Below are positions 37,800 to 51,089 of a DNA stretch of 64,000 nucleotides, piece by piece. The notes beneath the pieces are model-generated. The model did no database searches. It was not told the DNA's origin and saw nothing but the letters and a program-made list of their open reading frames with translations. Position 1 is the first letter of the stretch. Every line of letters starts with the position of its first letter. The position numbers and the translations under genes are program-made. This stretch comes from Sipunculus nudus (Eukaryota; Annelida; Sipuncula; Golfingiida; Sipunculidae), in assembly GCA_026874595.1 (NCBI GenBank), contig CM049321.1, positions 24,580,479 through 24,644,478 on the forward strand, given 5' to 3'.

Positions 37800-40700
37800 T
37801 ACACTGGACAGAAATAATACATAGATGAGAGGTCGAGAGGAGGTCCTAGCACAACAGGACACTGAACTTAAAAGTAAAATTAAACGGGTCAAAGAAGCAA
37901 ACAAAAGGCAATGAATTGAAAATAAAAATAAATAAATAATTGTCTGAAGAATCAAATAAACAGGAGCGGTATCTGGGCGAGTGGAACCTGCGTCTTGTAG
38001 GAATTTGAAAGACTTGCAATTCGGAATATTGTGTAAATACAGCTGAAAATATAATGTCTACACATAAGCTCTTGGGTGAAAAGAAAGAAGAAGATGTGAG
38101 AGAACTGATAGAAAACGCCAACAGAACTGGAAAAAAAGGTGAACGACCCAGGACATATATTTTTCAGTAGACAGTGTGAATGGGAAACAGCTTCTGAAAG
38201 GGAAATTCTCCAAGTGACTGAAAATCTCACAAAGGCCGACTATAGACTAAAAAAAGGCAAAACCGCAGATGGAAGAAGCACACCGGGCAAGCCTTAAGAT
38301 TCATTATTGGAGGGGCCAGCTGTACATTCAAGGCAAACGGATCCAAATCAGGGGTGAATAGAGTTCAAGCATTGACACCAAGCATTGATTAAAGTCAAAG
38401 ACAGGGCAATACAAACGGATAACAACACTGACTGTCGAGAGTTTGCACCAAGGCACAAACTGAATAAGTACCAGTGGTTGATGACAGATGGCAGCTATTT
38501 GATAACATGGCGAGGTAAATAGACTTTTTGCGAAGCTCGGGTAAGGCGCTAGCCAGTGGCCGTGACAATTATAATAGTTTATAACTTGACGCCTTGGATA
38601 TGGTCTAAATATTATTTCTTTTTAATTTCACATGAATAACATCAGGGCTGGCAGGCATTTGTATACTGGCTGGCTGGCAGACCCCTGGCTGACTTACTGG
38701 AGTCCAGCACAGCTCTATTTTAAACTCTCTCTACCGTTAATGACGTGTCTGGACTTTAATACATACATGTCAGCAGGGAGCTGATTGGTCAGTCAAAGCT
38801 GACCAACGATACCCCTTGAGTAGCTAAGTGAGCCTAAATACAAATTATTGTGTTTCCTACGGAAGACATTATTACTTACCATGTCATAACATTAAAGTAT
38901 AATGCTATGTAACTAATACTAACAAAAGATCATGAATAGAAAAATGCCTTTGCCAAAATTCATCTTAAAATATTAAATATTTATATATTAAATCCTAGCA
39001 TTTAGTTTTTGTAGAATATTGCTGTCTGATAATGATATTCATTAAATTCAAAATTTTCCAATAATTATGTAAACGAGAGGGGTACCAAACTTTGTGTGCA
39101 GGCAGGACTAATAGGTATATGGTTGTGAGTGCAGAATCATTAAAGTTGAGGGATGATCTGCTGAGCAAGGTGATTCTGAACCTTCCTCAACAAACACAGC
39201 AATGGAGGCTACCGTATTAACATGTGTTACTTATATACCTGTATAAGATGACCAGGCTCTACCCTGCTTTGAAGGCTGGTTTAAGCACTGGGCATCACAG
39301 CATCGTAATCTAGTTAAACTCATGAGAATAATAGGGTTTCTGCAATAAACGTAAATATGCCATTACTATACCATACCATGAGGGGATACATAATCGTCAA
39401 TACAAGATACTCATATAACGGCAGGTACTCATGTACTCTCAGTGAATACCAGTGGATTAGGGAATTTTATGAAAAGATGTGAAATATTATATTGGTTACA
39501 GAGAAAAAATAATTTTAATATCATATTTTACAGGAGACGCATGGTTGTGGTGAAACAGAACACGTATGGAAGGCTGAATGGGATACAAGACAATTTTTAG
39601 TTATGGTAGCAACAAAGCATGAAAGGTCCCTGTACTTGTTAAAAATAATGTATTATGTGAAATTTTAGAACAGAGGTCAGTCAAGGATATTGGATTCATA
39701 GTTTTGTACTGTTTATTGAATTATTTGAGACTAACATTGGCAAATATATATGGACCACACGAATTGCCCTGGATGCTAAAATAAAATGTATGAAATAATT
39801 AATGACAAAGTGAATGCCCTTATGTAATTGGTGGGGACTGGAACGTCATCCTTGTTATAGAACTAGACCAATCAGAAGTACCTCAACATATAAAACAGAC
39901 CACCAAGCATTGTTTATAGGATTTAACATTCAAATTCACAAAAAGGGACCAGATTACTGATAATTGAATTATTCTTTGTTCCATAAACCTGACTATATCG
40001 ACCACATAAAGAAAAATGTAAGCAATACAGTGGAAGATAATGCAGGAGCTAAACCAGTTTCGCTAAGGGAAGTACTTAAAATGAGAATTCGAAGTAAATT
40101 AATTGCGTTTATTATTAATATTAAAGAGTAGAAATATGTAAAACTAATGCACTTGAATCAATAGTTAACATTTAAAAAGATGACCAAAGCAAGGACAGTC
40201 AGATATGCATTGCTGTAGGTACGAAAGATCTACAGAAGATTATGGGGGACAAACTAAAGGGGATATATTTAGGAGTAGAGCCAGATGGTATGGTATGAAT
40301 ATGGAGAGAAACCAACAAATTATAATCTGAACTAAGAGGAAAGGAATACAACATTAAAGTGATAGTTAAAATAAATCTTTCCGATGGAACAGCAGTTGAG
40401 AACCCTGATAGCATTTTAACAGGACAAAATAAATTTGACTATCTCTACAAATCATCAATTACAGATAACTAATAGCTTTTTTTCGAATTGTCCCTTCATG
40501 AAAAACTAAATGAGCAAGAGAAAGAAAGTCTAGATGACAAATTAATAAACAAAAATTAAAAAAATTTAAACTTTTTCAAAGGTAAGTCATCCGGTGTACA
40601 TGGCATTCCAGCAGAATTCTATAAAGTTTTCTGGGCAGACTCAAAAGAATTGCTTATGGTTGTACATGAATAAAACATTAAAAAAAATTGAGTGTTGTCT

Positions 40701-40880
40701 TAATTTAATATATCCCATATAACTAATATATTGAAGAATAAATGATTATAGAATGTATTACACAATTGTAAGATGCCATAAATGCTCTTGTTAGAGGGAA
40801 GATACAATTTACGTTTCTTGACTGCACCTGAATAAACTTTTTTATTTGAGCATTGTCAATTTTTTTTATCTCTGTACTAA
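37800..40880 (+). mobile_element. Decayed L1-type LINE retrotransposon
   Basis: Collinear protein relics with many stops. An ORF1-like coiled-coil region (about 37860-38100) ends in HYWRGQLYIQGKRIQ (about 38310-38355), like the C-terminal part of L1/Tx1 ORF1. The endonuclease region gives QETHGCGETEHVWKAEWD from 39531, LANIYGPHE at about 39735-39765 and GGDWNV at about 39831-39848. The reverse transcriptase entry gives GKSSGVHGIPAEFYKVFW at 40580-40635, matching the S-x-G-x-D-G-x-x-x-E-F-Y-K pattern with one altered residue. It cannot be active. It lies between genes B and C. Confidence 0.82.
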
Positions 40881-41978
40881 ATGTATGAGAGTATAAACTA
40901 TTGAAAAATACTAAGTTAACATTCTCCAGTTAAATAAATTTCTAAAACTGATATTACACCTTCGGGACTTCAAAATTCTATTGGGGCAACCTACAATTGG
41001 CATTTTCCCCGGGAGAACTTCAAATTGTAAGTTGCCTCAGGGGTACTTCTTATTTTTACTTCCCCTTCGGGAATTTCAAAATCCTACAGATTTGAATTTC
41101 CACCATTTTATATATATATATAAATCATAAATATACACGAAATAATGCTTATCATAATATAGAGGAGGCCCAGTTACCTTTTGGTTTATTTTTTCATTAC
41201 GATCCAAGTGAATTTTTTGGACTTAGTTTCTTTGAGTAGCTGTTAATTGGAACTCTTCAAACAGTGGGGAATCTTAAATCTAAATTTTGCCGCAAAAGAA
41301 GCTTCCTTGAGAGGGAACCAACATACTGTAAATAGTTAACGGCCAGGCACTCATCAAGATTGAGTTGGCACTAGAATAGAAAATTAACCTATCAAGCAAC
41401 CATCTAGGCATATAGAAATATAAACATATTAAATTTGAATGTGATTATTACTAAGAAAAACATGGAATTTTCCATTAACATTGAATGCCAGCATTTCAAT
41501 AATTAAACAAATGGTGGAGGCGTGGGCTTTGTGGACAACACAGTTTTATGGCAAGGCGATATCATCTTGAAAAAAAAAATCAACCGACATAACAGGAACC
41601 GTATTATTATAGTATATTTGAATGAGTAACAAATGCTACGTGTCAATTAATGGAAGATAAAAGGATAAACTAAAATATTAAGACTTTATCTATATTAAAA
41701 CTGGAATTTTTTTATGGAACTGGCAGAGCCGATACTGCAAAGCATTTTTGGTTTACAAATTGCAGTGTTTATAATTTGAATTTATTTAGGTTGATGTAAC
41801 ATTGGTCATGCCTTTTTTTCAAATAATTATGAAATAAACAGTCAGCATGTTATGTAAATAAAGGGCATTAATTATGTGTAATACCTGGTTGCCTTATTCC
41901 CAGACTGGACCCCTTTGGACCCGAGTACCTTGAGTCCTTAATTGTCCTATTTCGTCGCGTGATGGTCGGTTATTTGAA

Positions 41979-41983
<5 letters not shown>

Positions 41984-42022
<39 letters not shown>
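41984..42022. repeat. (TA)n microsatellite
   Basis: Uninterrupted TA tract of about 39 bases. Confidence 0.93.
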
Positions 42023-42024
<2 letters not shown>

Positions 42025-42223
42025 CTTTTGGTTCTGGCATGTACTACATTGCGAGATATTTTTAGAAATAATACCGGATGGCATTGTTAATATTTTATCA
42101 TAGTTTATAAACATTAGATAACCCGAGGAACAAAATCCAAAAGACAAAGAAAATACAGGATTCGATTGTTTATGCATCAACCAAATCAGATATATAGATA
42201 TACATAACAATGTTATTCCTCAC

Positions 42224-42660
42224 CTCATGCTGAATATGATCAACATGTCAACTTTATAATCTGATCATGAAGGGTTTATTGCTAGCCATTTGTCTATACG
42301 TCGCCGTTTCCGTTATCTCTTTCACGTCATATCATGTGTCCGATCCGAAATTTAATTGTTAACAGTGAGATTTGTTAATCATCTAACAAAAAAACTGCGT
42401 AGAGTAAGCGATGATAAAAAAAACGCTGAGAGAGCTGTGTGTCAGTGTTTTCTAATATTTGTTTTAGAACGCTCCGCTCCGTGCCGCGGCAATATACTGG
42501 CTTGGTGGTCAGACTTACGCATTATTTCTAGGCCTACTACATGTGATCATTATAAATCAAGCTTTATTTTTAGCATGCATGCCCGAATGTTGAAAGTTCC
42601 CTGATATGGTGATGAGAGACTGGCTTAAACTCTATATAAAAATCATTCAGATCGTTATTT
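42224..42660 (+). repeat. Duplicated unit-start block, copy 1 (others 46560-46960, 55303-55760)
   Basis: Three copies share, in order, GATCAACATGTCAA / GATCAACACGTCAA, TTGCTAGCCATTTGTCT, TCTCTTTCACGT, a CGCTCCGCTC / CGCTCGACTCC stretch, and CATGCCCGA. Spacing to the next CD225 gene shows each marks the start of one duplicated gene unit. Confidence 0.8.
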
Positions 42661-44540
42661 TTAAGTTCATATATTGCTCTGTGTATGTCATTTAGTGTGA
42701 AAAAAGACATGTGTCAATTTGTTGCGACACGCCCATAACTAATCCGCACCAACTGTGCCGGTATCACCAATCTTAGCACAATTTTTATGTTACCGGTAAT
42801 TCAAAGGTTGATAATTAGTTTTATCAAAATTCTGTTGTATATCTGCTACTCTTGTAGAATTGAAAAGTTTTCTCTTTTTCCTTGTCCCCATAACGCCTCG
42901 TACAAATTGTTATGATTGTGCGTGCCCATTAGGTAAAGGAGACAATATAATGGTTATGTACATTATGTTAGTAAATGTGTGGTAAATTGCGAAAATGACA
43001 TCCTTGTGAAACACTTCAGAAGCGAAAAGTGAACATATTAAACCTACCGACTATTAGGCCATCCCCAATATTCTTTTGGATACATATGTTGTGGTTCTTA
43101 TGATATCCATGATAAACATACGAAAGTTTAACAAACAATTGATGTATAGCCATTATCTCTAACGTTAAGGCTTAAACAGGGTATTGTTATAGGGCAACAA
43201 AATATTTATTCATCATACCAAAATAAAGACACGTATACAGCGATAGCATTGGTAACCAACAGGATAAACACATTCATTACAAATGTTTGATAACTACATG
43301 ACTGGCATATCAAGTTTTACTTATTTTAACAATGTATCACAAATGTTTGAAGTTGCTATCATACGGACGTTCAAGTTTAATACAAATTGCCTATGTAACT
43401 CAGTGTTTACAGTACGTTTAGTCATGGTGCCACCGGTTCATGACCGGGTCCAACAGAGACAGACAGCTATTCAGGTCCGAAGCAGACTTACGGCACACTA
43501 CCACCAGAAATTGTAATTTTGGTTAATTCGTTAGACACCTGGAACAAACCCTTGTATCTCTTTTTCATAAAAACTATGAAAAATTTCATTTATTTCAATG
43601 AAAGATCAAAGTAATAAAACATAATACATGTTACCGTCTGTTTAACCAAATTTAAAATAATATTTCATGTATTCACTTATTCATACCACCCATAAAAAAT
43701 TAATCAGGGTCCTAATTTTATCTAGAACTTAGTCATGTTGTCTCTAGGTACTTTATGCTGACCACTTCATTAGCTCTTCCTGACCAGTCTGTAATTATCC
43801 TTTGACCTTAATAAATACAGACACACAGATAGTCAACAGAGATCACCAAAAAAAATCATGGGAAGTAATACCTCAGTAAATAGCCGTCATGGCTCTTTTA
43901 CTTTTAGATGTTTCTTCGAGTAGATAGAGTTTGCAGACAGAAACTAACTTCTTCCTAGCAAACAGAAGCGGATCCTTTAAAAGGTGAAGAGCTCTGAACA
44001 CGCCCCCTTTTTAGCAACCGCAGTCTTTTGTTTAATTTTCTCATCATGTTTTGCCGATTACCATCCCCCCCCCCCCGCCCCGATCCCCAGCCGACCAACA
44101 CTTCTGGACATGACACATTTTTAAAAATGTGGTCAAATTAATTGGTCTTCATGCTTTGGAAAATTCCTTATAGCAAATTCAGGATCAGCCCTTAAAAGAA
44201 TTAATAAAATTTGAAAATTTCCATTTTCAATACGTGCACATAGTCATGCTTTATCCGAGGTTTTGTTGGTACTGTCACCACTTGATCATAATCAAGTAAG
44301 TGCTTTGATTTCTTAGAGCAGTAAATTAGAACAGTCTCTCTTGGGGACTGCGGAGTGAGCAAACACTCCATTAAATCATAAACACGACCTATCATAGCTA
44401 TGTTTATCGACCAGGAAGTAAATATGTTTTAATAAAAAGACCTACAGTTTAGCGACAATAAAACTTTTTGTTATTAACTCAACTTAGCATTTCAGTTGCT
44501 CGCAAGGTATTCATTTTGGCTTAGACCGTTGATGTTACTA

Positions 44541-44546
44541 TATAAA
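44541..44546 (+). promoter_or_regulatory. TATA box of gene C
   Basis: CTATATAAATTGC, 91 bases before the ATG at 44632. Conserved in position with gene B and near consensus. Confidence 0.55.
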
Positions 44547-44631
44547 TTGCTTTATATCATTTTAATTTATATATCTGCTACTTGATAAATAAAAGACCAG
44601 TACAGAGGCGAGTCGCCAGGGAAACGTTACC

Positions 44632-46001
44632 ATGGAAACGAATCACCAAGCAACGGATGATGCCGGAATGTGTGACCATACAAAAGTTCCCATAGAAACG
44701 ACGCCGCGGCATGAAGTGCCGGCCACCAGCAATAGTTGGTCTCAACAGCAGGTAACGATAACCAAGTCAAATTTTGGCTGCTTCTTTGGCTGATTTTTGC
44801 TTTTCAGGATACCGTTTTTGATCAATCACATACTCGTAAAATAATCCGAAAGTTATTCTTGGTTATAGCCCAGGCTGTTGTTTTTTAAATATCATTCAGA
44901 ATCGGCTATAATTATACGTGGAATTGCCGAACATGTTCATCTTTGTCATCTTTTATAATGTGCATACTTGTATAAGTTTAAACATCATGTGGAAGTCGAA
45001 CGGGCCGCCATAAACCTTTGCTTTGATTACTTGGCAATAATTTAACTATGGTTGAAAATTCCAAATTGCTAATTCAGCAAAAGTGTAATATTCATCCTAC
45101 GTGCGTACGGTATTTCACTGTTTTTTTTCAGAGAAATAACAACCTTTAGATTTATGATATGTATGACATTTATAAACGGAGGAAGAATTATCATCCAGTA
45201 AAACATTGCCTGACAGCGACCTACGTAAAATGACTTCTCCATTATTAAAGCCTTTAATTTTTGTTCGGTCAGAGCACGGGAAATTTAGTCATCCCGCTAG
45301 TTCACAACGACTGTGTACCATTCTAAATTATAATATAGAGCAGCTTTGTCGATTATTTACGAGGCGAAGCACGGATTTTTGTATTCTGTAGGGACCATTA
45401 GAATATATGTATACTCCATGTGCCAATTGCGAGCATGGTTGAAAAAAAAATATTCAGGAAACGTGCCTTGTATTAATTGCATACATTGTATTTGATGTGA
45501 TCGTGTACGAAAATTTATTAAATGTGTATTGCATTGAGTTATGCAATTAAACATACATGTCGTTTTAAAAAAAATACTGTTTATTAGTTCGAGAAGCCCT
45601 AGTTTAAATAGGGGTTTTCCATAAATTGATATTCCTTACAGGTTATCTCTGCACAGCCGGGGGCTCAGCAAGCCAGCCTGCCGCCGAGTGAATATTCCAG
45701 AACTTGGTTGATAAGCCAGCAGGCCGCCGCACAGAGGGAGGAAATGATCAAATCAACAGAGAGAGCAGTGTGTCTGTCGCTCGTCTATTGCCTTTTCGTA
45801 AATGTTCTATTTGGGATCGTCGCTATGGTTTTGGCCTGGAACGCCCAGAACGACGCCCATGATGGCAATTTGGATGAAGCTCGGAGATGGATACAGCGAA
45901 GCCGCGTTGCAATGGTGATTGGAGTCGTTGTATCCTGTGTGGCCGTTGCATTCATCATTTATATCTACGTGGCTTTGCCAAACTTGGTTTTCAAGCACTA
46001 A
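44632..46001 (+). CDS. CD225/dispanin (IFITM-like) two-pass membrane protein, gene C
   Basis: Exons 44632-44751 (40 codons) and 45642-46001 (119 codons plus stop) give 159 residues, the same length as gene B. The phase-0 intron has donor GTAACG and acceptor TTCCTTACAG. The N-terminal exon (METNHQATDDAG start) is more diverged from gene B than exon 2. Exon 2 differs from gene B at 13 of 119 residues by my count, mostly at its two ends; the span from SQQAAAQREEM to IIYIYV is almost unchanged, with C84 and C90 kept. Membrane layout and probable role are as for gene B. The poly(A) hexamer seen in gene B is mutated here; an AATAAA at 46283-46288 could replace it. Confidence 0.86.
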
Positions 46002-46282
46002 CTTGGTTCCTAAAAGAGCCAAAACGTTGTATTACTGTACCAGACATGATTTGATTAGTTAAAGTCAATTAATTCAGATTCAGTTTTAGATATATTGAAC
46101 CCAAGTCCCATTTACATCAATTAACCCGTTAAAAAATCCCCAGAAATTAATTTAAAAATAACATCTAAAAAACAGTTTTGAGACTGTCAGGTAGTATGGA
46201 AAGAACCCATTAAATGTGGCTTGCTGTTACCGGTCTCTTAAAATTGTGTATCATTTAAAAAACTAAATATTTCGAAAATTAA

Positions 46283-46288
46283 AATAAA
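46283..46288 (+). terminator. Possible replacement poly(A) signal of gene C
   Basis: First canonical AATAAA after the gene C stop codon, 282 bases downstream. The position aligned to the gene B signal is degenerate. Confidence 0.4.
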
Positions 46289-46559
46289 TTTGAATATCTA
46301 TTACCTTTTTAAAATTGGAGCTCTGTAATTTGTTATGTACTTAACGTGGTATAATCTGTTTCAGCTCAAAGAAGTCATAAATAAACAATACATCAGTCTG
46401 GAGTCTTGCCGGCAGTAATCTTTGCTTTCAACGTATGGTAACACGAACAATCATAACACCTTAGTATTGCAATAGGTGAAAATAGAGTACCTTAAAATAT
46501 ATTAAATTGCAATAAAGCACAAATGACTATTTTGATTAAAAGTATACAGATTCACATGT

Positions 46560-46960
46560 ATAATATACAGATCTGTTGATTGACCTTAAAAGGTATTGTT
46601 AGCCATTTGTTTTTTACGTTGCCATTTCCTTGATCTCTTTCATGGATGTCAGGGGTCCGGTTCGACATTTATGTATTAGGATTGAATTTTGTTAGTCAGC
46701 TGATAAATACTGCAATGATAAAATCTGCTCAGCGAGCTATGTATCAGTATTTTTAATATATGTTTATTAATGCTCGACTCCGTTTCGCTGCTATAGATCG
46801 TGTTTGTCGGTAAGACTGATGTATTATTTCTACTAGGCCTATATGTTATCATTGTAAATAAAGCTGTATTTCAAGCATACATGCCCAAATGTTCAATTTT
46901 CAAGGATATGATCATTAGAGACACGCTTAAATTCTAAATAAAATTGTCGAGAAAGTGTAT
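46560..46960 (+). repeat. Duplicated unit-start block, copy 2
   Basis: See 42224-42660. Homology with copy 3 continues to the right to about 48170, matching 55303-57530. Confidence 0.8.
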
Positions 46961-47424
46961 CTAATGTACCTAATTTGAGAATTATGAGTCAATTACTCCC
47001 CCGTCTCAAGATTTCACCACCTGTCGTGACGAAATGTGGAAAAGCACGCCTCTAACAGCATCTGATCTCATTTTTTTTTCTACAGACAAAAACAAATTTC
47101 ACATGATTATTTACTAAATTTCTTCTTTTAAAGAAAAGAAAGCCACATAATAATGGCAATTCTAATGTCTTTATAACAACAGCCTTCTGCCCGGCCTTGT
47201 AATATTACATTTGGTCCGGACATACACAAAATTGCCAAATGCACAATTGTCTCTTACACCTTTGCCGCCAATAATGGTAAATTTGACAAAATTGAACCCA
47301 TATCCAATGGACCCGTGGTGTCATATCCTCCACTACAACCGAAATTTAACTTCGCGTAATTTACTGGATTTTCAAGCATTGACAGTTTTGGTAAAATCTA
47401 CTTTGATCCTATTAACAAGAGGCA

Positions 47425-47490
47425 TCACTGTGGTGAAGTAGCCCGGCCTTGTACTTGGGCTGGAAGGTCAGGTTTCGTGATACAAGACAA
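47425..47490 (+). mobile_element. tRNA-like SINE scrap
   Basis: GTGGTGAAGTAGCCCGG followed by ACTTGGGCTGGAAGGTCAGG and TTTCG, an arrangement typical of tRNA-derived SINE heads, but with a poor B-box. Confidence 0.3.
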
Positions 47491-48290
47491 AATGTGTCAA
47501 CTCAGGAGAAAACAGCAAGCAGAGAAACGTGTTTGCGAACTAAAGGGAGAATATTTGAAATATCAAGATAAAAATCTTTATCTTCGCACCAGGACTTCAA
47601 GTAAATTAAATTTGGGAGCTGTAACAGAAATATATAACATGATACTGAATATCAATTTGAAAATGCTTTTAAAACTATTTTATAGGACACGTACCTGGAG
47701 TGGAGTAGCTTTGCTTCATTTGCACTTGGAATAGAAAATTTGCCCACTGGCACAGTAAGCCTACAGAAATTGATTATTTGAAATCAAAATTCAGACGTAA
47801 CCATGTCTAACTTTAAATCGTTAGAATGTCCAAAACCCTAAATGCCTATGTCATGTGATTATAAAGTTTAAATGAAAGAGAACATAATACAGTCCTGTCG
47901 TCCGGATTACCTTTTTAAAGGTAAATATCAACTAAAACACCCGCTCTATGTTGACATCCGAGCTACCTCCTGATCATGCTGACGAAGAAAATAACAAAGC
48001 CACACAAAAAAAAGTATTGTTCTATTGACTCTTGGAAACACACATTTAGTTCGATTACGAAAACAGCTTTTTTTTTTCATTTAACGGTCATGACACAATA
48101 CGTGAAATGTTGCCAGCTTGCCTATGGGAAATAATATCAGTTGTAGTTCTTGAAATAGTGTATATACGCAATACTATATTTGCTTACAATAGTTTTCCCA
48201 CATGTTATGCCTGGGGCCGTGTCCACGGTAGTATGATGTTTGCGACAGCGGCCCAGATGGATAGTGGTGCTGATTGGCAGGGGAGTCACG

Positions 48291-49115
48291 TGTGACATGT
48301 GACGTCAGTAAGTGGATCAAAAACTGGAGAGCGAGCGATTGTCGGCTTTGAGAGTGGAGCTTCTCCTGTATAAGCTGCAAGCAGTCCAACCGGCTGGTCT
48401 GCGTTTCTTCGGCGAGTCTTCAGGGGCTATAGCGTCATAGTGTAGAGACAGTCTAGTCTTAGGGTGACGTCTTCTGATGCTAAGTGCAGTACTGCAGAGA
48501 ATGTAGTGATGATTGCCGATGAACAATTCGGGTCGTTTAGACAGCTCCCAGTAACAGGCGAGGAACTTCAGTTTGACGCTGAAATATAACGGTGCTGAGT
48601 TTTACTAGTGAGAGTTTACTCGGTATCCGACAGCCGGAGAGTTATAGTTGAGTGCACATTAGATAGAGAGAGCCATTGACAGAGGTCTCTAACTCAGGAC
48701 ATTTCTTGATTGGCGCTCGATTCGTATCCACAGACAAGAAACGTTTATTCAACAGTGTTTAACGTTCGTAAAAAATGATCATCATTATTATTTAGTGATT
48801 AGTGGTGTTGCGTGTACAAATGGACTAGCCGAGGGTCACTGAACTGTCTATGGGAAGGATCATGTGACTTGGGGCAGCAGAATGAGGGACTATGTTCACG
48901 TGTATACTATGGCATAGGACTTTGTGTGAGACCAAGATTTTAGATCTTGGGTTGTTGACACCCCCCCCCCCCCCCCAGTGATCTGTAACTAAACATTCAT
49001 TTGTTATTGTATTTTTTTTATTACGTACAACTGTCTTTTATTGTATTTGGAGAGTGAGTGTAATCTCAGGTCTGCCTGTTGTTTTAACTGACTGAAACTA
49101 ACCTGGAAGTTCACA
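48291..49115. mobile_element. Candidate solo LTR
   Basis: A block richer in G+C than its surroundings interrupts the duplicated spacer. It begins TGTGAC and ends GTTCACA (TG...CA with a short inverted repeat), and has a TATAAG at about 48369. I found no convincing target-site duplication and no internal element, so the boundaries and the call are tentative. Confidence 0.3.
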
Positions 49116-51029
49116 TCCCTTTTGGGGTGAAAAGCATAAATTAGCAACATTACCAAGGATCTGGTCTCAGATGCAAAAAAAATGGTCCTCGACAAATTGG
49201 AGCGGCGAATCCGTGGAACACTATTTTGTATAGCCTAAACAGGTAAATGTTTTTGTGCAATTTATGTATATGGTAACGTTTGTTCTACCCAAGTTACAAT
49301 ACCTATATAACCCAACTTGGGGTACAGTACGCCATGTCTTTTACCTTCGTTCTTTGAGCCGTTACTCGGAGACGTGACGCATAAGCAAACATAACTTTAG
49401 GGTCGCACATTACCGAAGCGGATCCAGGGGACGGTGTCATTGGATGTGGCCTAATGACAAAACTGTTGGCAAATTGTAAATGTCTAGTTAAATGCGATTT
49501 CCGGCATTGCATAAGCACGGCACACTTAATACCATAAAGCGTTGCGATCTAGTTATGATACTTAAACTCATATCGTAAAACACATATCATGCTGTTACAT
49601 TCCCTTTTATAACAAACAGTTAAATAGTTATGGTTCACACTGTATCAACGCTGGAATAGAAAACATATATAAAGTAGCTGCAGAGTCTCTAATATTGATA
49701 TATGTATGAATGTTCATTATATGTCCGATATTGTACTTGTGACACTTTTTAGTGAAAATACTATTTAAACTGTAAATAACTTATTGGTTGTTCATTTACT
49801 GTTCATAGCGTTTACCTAGTTTTATAACTTCTCTGTCGTAGAGCGTATGGTATGTATCATTTGAACCTACTGTAACGGAAGATGCATTCACATAATTACA
49901 CACTGATATTGTACTGTCCACAGGTGAAGCATGTAGACATAACAATGTGAGTCCCGTGTCCTCACCGGATTCTTTAGATTTCACAAGAATGTCCTTAACA
50001 ATGCGGACATTTCAATACTGTTCATCAAAATTCGCCCATATAATTCACGGGTCAGGTTTAAGTGCCAGGTGTCTCCTATAGCGAGGAGAATGTGTGTAAC
50101 AGCGGTCTCGCCCTGAATGTTTCTTAACTTGAAATACAGTTCACACAGTGTCCTTAAATATCTGAAAACACTCGGCTTCGTTACTTGAACGCCAATCTAC
50201 TTCACTTGAACGCCAATCAATATGCTCGGTCATTGTAATGCACAGTGGAGTTACTTGTTGGTCAACAGTCAAACTATTGTAACAGTTATGTTTGTTTGTT
50301 CACGAAAATAAATCAATCAAAACAGGTGCGCGTTTGAGGTACTTACGACAGCAAAATGTTATTAGTGGTCAAACTTCACAACTGTTACTTGATCCCGTGC
50401 TGCTACCATGCCATGGGATGTGGCCAAATAACGCAACACTTAGTTTTTAATGTCCCGCTTAATGCGATTTCTGGCATTACATGAGAACGGCACACTTCTT
50501 AGTTATGATACTATACGTCATGTTGTAAACACATATCGTACTGTTACAGAGGGGTCCAGGGGGTCTCTACCTCCCCCCCCCCCCCCCCACACACACCTTA
50601 AAAGACAACGGTTTCAGTCTATATTTGCGTCCTGGACCCCCGGTAGACCTGGAGACTATTTTTTGCCATTAGTCCGTATGATGTGGAGCCTCCTCCTCCT
50701 TAGTCCCGGGTCCGCCCCTGCATTATAATTGTCTCACGTCATACCGCCCTTTCAAAACAAGGAAGAAAACATCATTTTGTATGCGAGCAACCTGCAGTGA
50801 GTAGGCCAATCATTGAGGTCTCGTTTTAAATAGACAACCTCAACAAAGATATTCACGGTGCCGACATCTATGGTAGATTCAAATGATGAATGTAATTCCT
50901 CTTAGGTTATTGAGGCTGGTAAGAATTTATAACATTTATTTATACCAGAAGAAGATTTAACGAAGAAAACGTGGATGCAAATTCGAACACTACTCCGGCG
51001 TAAATCCTGGGAAAAATCTACGAGTACAT

Positions 51030-51089
51030 GTGAACACAGACTTTCCGGTTCGTGGATTATATGCAAAGGTAGTTATTTCCAAACGGCAG
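51030..51089 (+). other. Candidate 5' exon (or exon-1 relic) upstream of gene D
   Basis: The end CAAACGGCAG followed by GTAAAGAAAATCA resembles the end of exon 1 in genes B and C (TTTCAACAGCAG, GTAAAGAAAACCA). A matching site lies at 59574-59599 upstream of gene E. An acceptor-like ATTCATTCAG ends one base before the gene D ATG, so this could be a spliced leader exon. Confidence 0.35.

Larger units (their letters stand above)
35961..44631. other. Spacer between genes B and C
   Basis: Holds the dispersed repeat at 36430, a SINE fragment, the LINE relic, a (TA)n tract (41984-42022) and from 42224 the duplicated block that begins the gene C unit. No other gene is supported; the frame at 37393-37668 overlaps the SINE. 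Confidence 0.6.
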
